A program made the position numbers and the translations under genes. The notes beneath the pieces are model-generated. The model did not search any database. It had not been told where the DNA came from and saw nothing but the letters and a program-made list of their open reading frames with translations. Shown here piece after piece: positions 5,552-7,083 of a stretch of 7,083 nt of DNA (the first letter of the stretch is position 1; each line of letters starts with the position of its first letter). The DNA is from Flavobacteriaceae bacterium (GTDB lineage Bacteria; Bacteroidota; Bacteroidia; Flavobacteriales; Weeksellaceae): the NCBI GenBank assembly GCA_031289875.1, contig JAITOO010000077.1:1-7083 (forward strand), given 5' to 3'.

Positions 5552-7083
5552 ATGAAAAAGATCCTATTTTCTTTAGTTGCATTTTCCCTTGCGGGAATAG
5601 CTGCGGCGCAGACACAAGCTCCGGCAATTGAGTGGCAAAAATGTCTGGGCGGAAGCGGTGGAGATATGGCTTCTTCCATACAGCAAACTTCCGACGGAGG
5701 CTACATTGTTGCAGGCATTACAAACTCCAACGACGGCGATGTTTCAGGAAATCATGGAAACAGCGATGGCTGGGTAGTAAAATTAAACCCTTCGGGAGAG
5801 ATAGATTGGCAGAAATGTTTGGGCGGTAGTGATTACGATTCTGCTTCTTCCATACAGCAAACTTCCGACGGAGGCTACATTGTTGCAGGACGCACAAGTT
5901 CCAATGACGGCGATGTTTCAGGAAATCATGGTGGAAACAGCGATGGCTGGGTAGTAAAATTGGACGCTTCGGGGGCTGTTCAATGGCAAAAATGTTTGGG
6001 AGGCAGTAATTCAGAAGTGTTTAATGCTATACAGCAAACTTCCGACGGAGGCTATATTGTTGCAGGCTATACGAACTCCAACGACGGCGATGTTTCAGGA
6101 AATCATGGAAGTGATGACTTTTGGGTGGTAAAATTGAACGCTTCGGGAGAGTTGCTCTGGCAAAAATGTTTGGGCGGAAGCGGTCAAGATTCTGTTTATT
6201 CCATACAGCAAACTTCCGACGGAGGCTATATTGCAGCAGGATTCACAACTTCCAATGACGGCGATGTTTCAGGTTTTCATGGTGGATACTATGATGGCTG
6301 GGTAGTAAAATTGGACGCTTCGGGAAATTTACTCTGGCAAAAATGTTTAGGCGGTAGTGGTTTTGAAGATTGGGCTTATTCCATACAGCAAACTTCCGAC
6401 GGAGGCTATATTGTTGCAGGATACACAAGCTCCAATGACGGCGATGTTTCAGGTTTTCATGGTGGATATGATGGCTGGGTAGTAAAATTGGACACTTCGG
6501 GAAAGTTGCTCTGGCAAAAATGTTTGGGCGGCAGTGATTGGGATTTTCTATATTCCATACAGCAAACTTCCGACGGAGGCTATATTGTTGCAGGCTATAC
6601 AATCTCCAACGACGGCGATGTTTCAGAAAATAATGGAAACTATCATGAGGCATGGATAGTAAAATTGGACGCTTCGGAAAATTTACTCTGGCAAAAATGT
6701 TTGGGTGGCAGTTATTATGAAGTGTTTAACTCTATACAGCAAACATCTGACGGAGGCTATATTGTTGCAGGCTTTACGAACTCCTATGACGGCGATGTTT
6801 CAGGGAATCATGGAGACCTTGACGGCTGGGTAGTAAAATTAGCTCCCGACAATCTGGGTACAGAGGAACTTTCCGTTAATGCAAAAATCGGTGTCTATCC
6901 CAATCCTGTAAGAGACGTTTTGCATTTCACCTCCAAAGAGCCTGTGCTAAAAGCAGAAATCTTCGACCTGAACGGCAGACTGATAAAAACCGCAGAAGTT
7001 TTCAACAATCAACTCTCTGTTTCTTCTTTGAGCAAAGGCATATATTTTCTCAACCTGCAAACAGCCAAAGAAAAACTAAAAAC
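5552..7083 (+). CDS. Secreted seven-repeat (beta-propeller-like) protein with T9SS sorting domain, 3' end outside window
   Basis: An open frame of 510 codons that runs off the right edge. Residues 1-19 are a signal peptide (MKKILFSLVAFSLAGIAAA, cut before Gln20). Residues 28-430 are seven repeats of 58-59 residues, the last shortened to 51, each reading WQKCLGGS, a variable patch, SIQQTSDGGYIVAG, a turn with SNDGDVSG, a variable loop, then DGWVVKLDASG. The pattern of short strands with Gly/Asp turns suits propeller blades. From residue 446, IGVYPNPVRDVLHF, then EIFDLNGRLIKT and LSKGIYFLNLQT form a T9SS type A C-terminal sorting domain, which directs export through the outer membrane and is usually cleaved on surface attachment or release. 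This family normally ends within about ten residues of the point reached here, so little is missing. Role unknown: binding or adhesion is plausible; no catalytic motif is seen. It has its own promoter and no close operon partner upstream. Confidence 0.93.
   Translation, partial: MKKILFSLVAFSLAGIAAAQTQAPAIEWQKCLGGSGGDMASSIQQTSDGGYIVAGITNSNDGDVSGNHGNSDGWVVKLNPSGEIDWQKCLGGSDYDSASSIQQTSDGGYIVAGRTSSNDGDVSGNHGGNSDGWVVKLDASGAVQWQKCLGGSNSEVFNAIQQTSDGGYIVAGYTNSNDGDVSGNHGSDDFWVVKLNASGELLWQKCLGGSGQDSVYSIQQTSDGGYIAAGFTTSNDGDVSGFHGGYYDGWVVKLDASGNLLWQKCLGGSGFEDWAYSIQQTSDGGYIVAGYTSSNDGDVSGFHGGYDGWVVKLDTSGKLLWQKCLGGSDWDFLYSIQQTSDGGYIVAGYTISNDGDVSENNGNYHEAWIVKLDASENLLWQKCLGGSYYEVFNSIQQTSDGGYIVAGFTNSYDGDVSGNHGDLDGWVVKLAPDNLGTEELSVNAKIGVYPNPVRDVLHFTSKEPVLKAEIFDLNGRLIKTAEVFNNQLSVSSLSKGIYFLNLQTAKEKLK
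5633..6841 (+). repeat. Seven tandem coding repeats of 174-177 bases
   Basis: Units begin at the TGG of WQKCLGG: 5633, 5807, 5984, 6158, 6335, 6512 and 6689; the last ends at 6841 after VVKL. Lengths are 174, 177, 174, 177, 177, 177 and 153 bases, all in frame. ATACAGCAAAC and GACGGAGGCTA occur in all seven units, and in units 1-6 the whole stretch spanning both is identical. Differences cluster just after GGS, just after VAG, and between VSG and the following W. Confidence 0.97.

Noticed and set aside
5632..5829. Short plus-strand open frame inside the propeller gene
   Set aside because: It is out of frame with the 510-codon reading frame and encodes a Lys/Arg-rich sequence without family features.
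6243..6653. Antisense open frame with repeated His/Arg-rich segments
   Set aside because: Its repetitiveness is only the reverse reading of the seven coding repeats; the plus strand is open throughout with signal peptide and sorting domain.
5633..6841. Regularly spaced near-identical blocks as a CRISPR array
   Set aside because: The blocks recur every 174-177 bases, stay in frame and form part of an open coding sequence; no short direct repeats with unique 30-40-base spacers are present.

Overview
The window looks like a low-GC member of the Bacteroidota, most likely class Flavobacteriia and possibly near Chryseobacterium (family-level placement is inference). Three signs support this: a type IX secretion (T9SS) C-terminal sorting domain on the last gene, two good matches to the Bacteroidota promoter consensus (TTTG, 17-23 bp, TAnnTTTG), and weak or absent Shine-Dalgarno sites before the genes. 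No tRNA, rRNA, CRISPR array, phage gene or transposase was seen.

Left part (1-1956, minus strand): a PLP-dependent enzyme of the ACC deaminase / D-cysteine desulfhydrase family is followed after 4 bases by a secreted glucosaminidase with LysM repeats. The second gene runs off the left edge. Divergent from this pair is a short 2,3-bisphosphoglycerate-dependent phosphoglycerate mutase (2094-2699), a core glycolytic enzyme, with its own hairpin terminator. A 14-bp perfect palindrome lies between the divergent genes.

Middle (2700-4460): an outer-membrane beta-barrel protein of the TorF/Gcw_chp porin-like type (3060-3800) has a clear promoter, a G/C hairpin in its leader and a strong terminator. 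It converges on a small two-pass membrane protein with a YcxB-like C-terminal domain (3987-4460, minus).

Right part (4461-7083): a cytosolic-looking DUF937 protein (4637-5257) carries an internal duplication and an EF-hand-like loop. An AT-rich intergenic stretch with repeated GGYATTGTTAAA motifs, two of them forming a MITE-like inverted pair, separates it from a large open frame from 5552 to the right edge. That frame encodes a secreted protein with a signal peptide, seven 58-59-residue repeats and a T9SS type A sorting domain, and it has its own well-matched promoter. The seven repeats plus the N-terminal strand suit a closed seven-bladed beta-propeller. Their DNA is nearly identical in the core and variable at fixed positions, which makes this gene the most interesting object in the window.

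The genes do not form one pathway. Four of the seven products are predicted to act in the cell envelope or outside the cell (glucosaminidase, TorF-like barrel, YcxB-like protein, propeller protein); the other three are soluble cytoplasmic proteins. I see no convincing undescribed multi-gene system.
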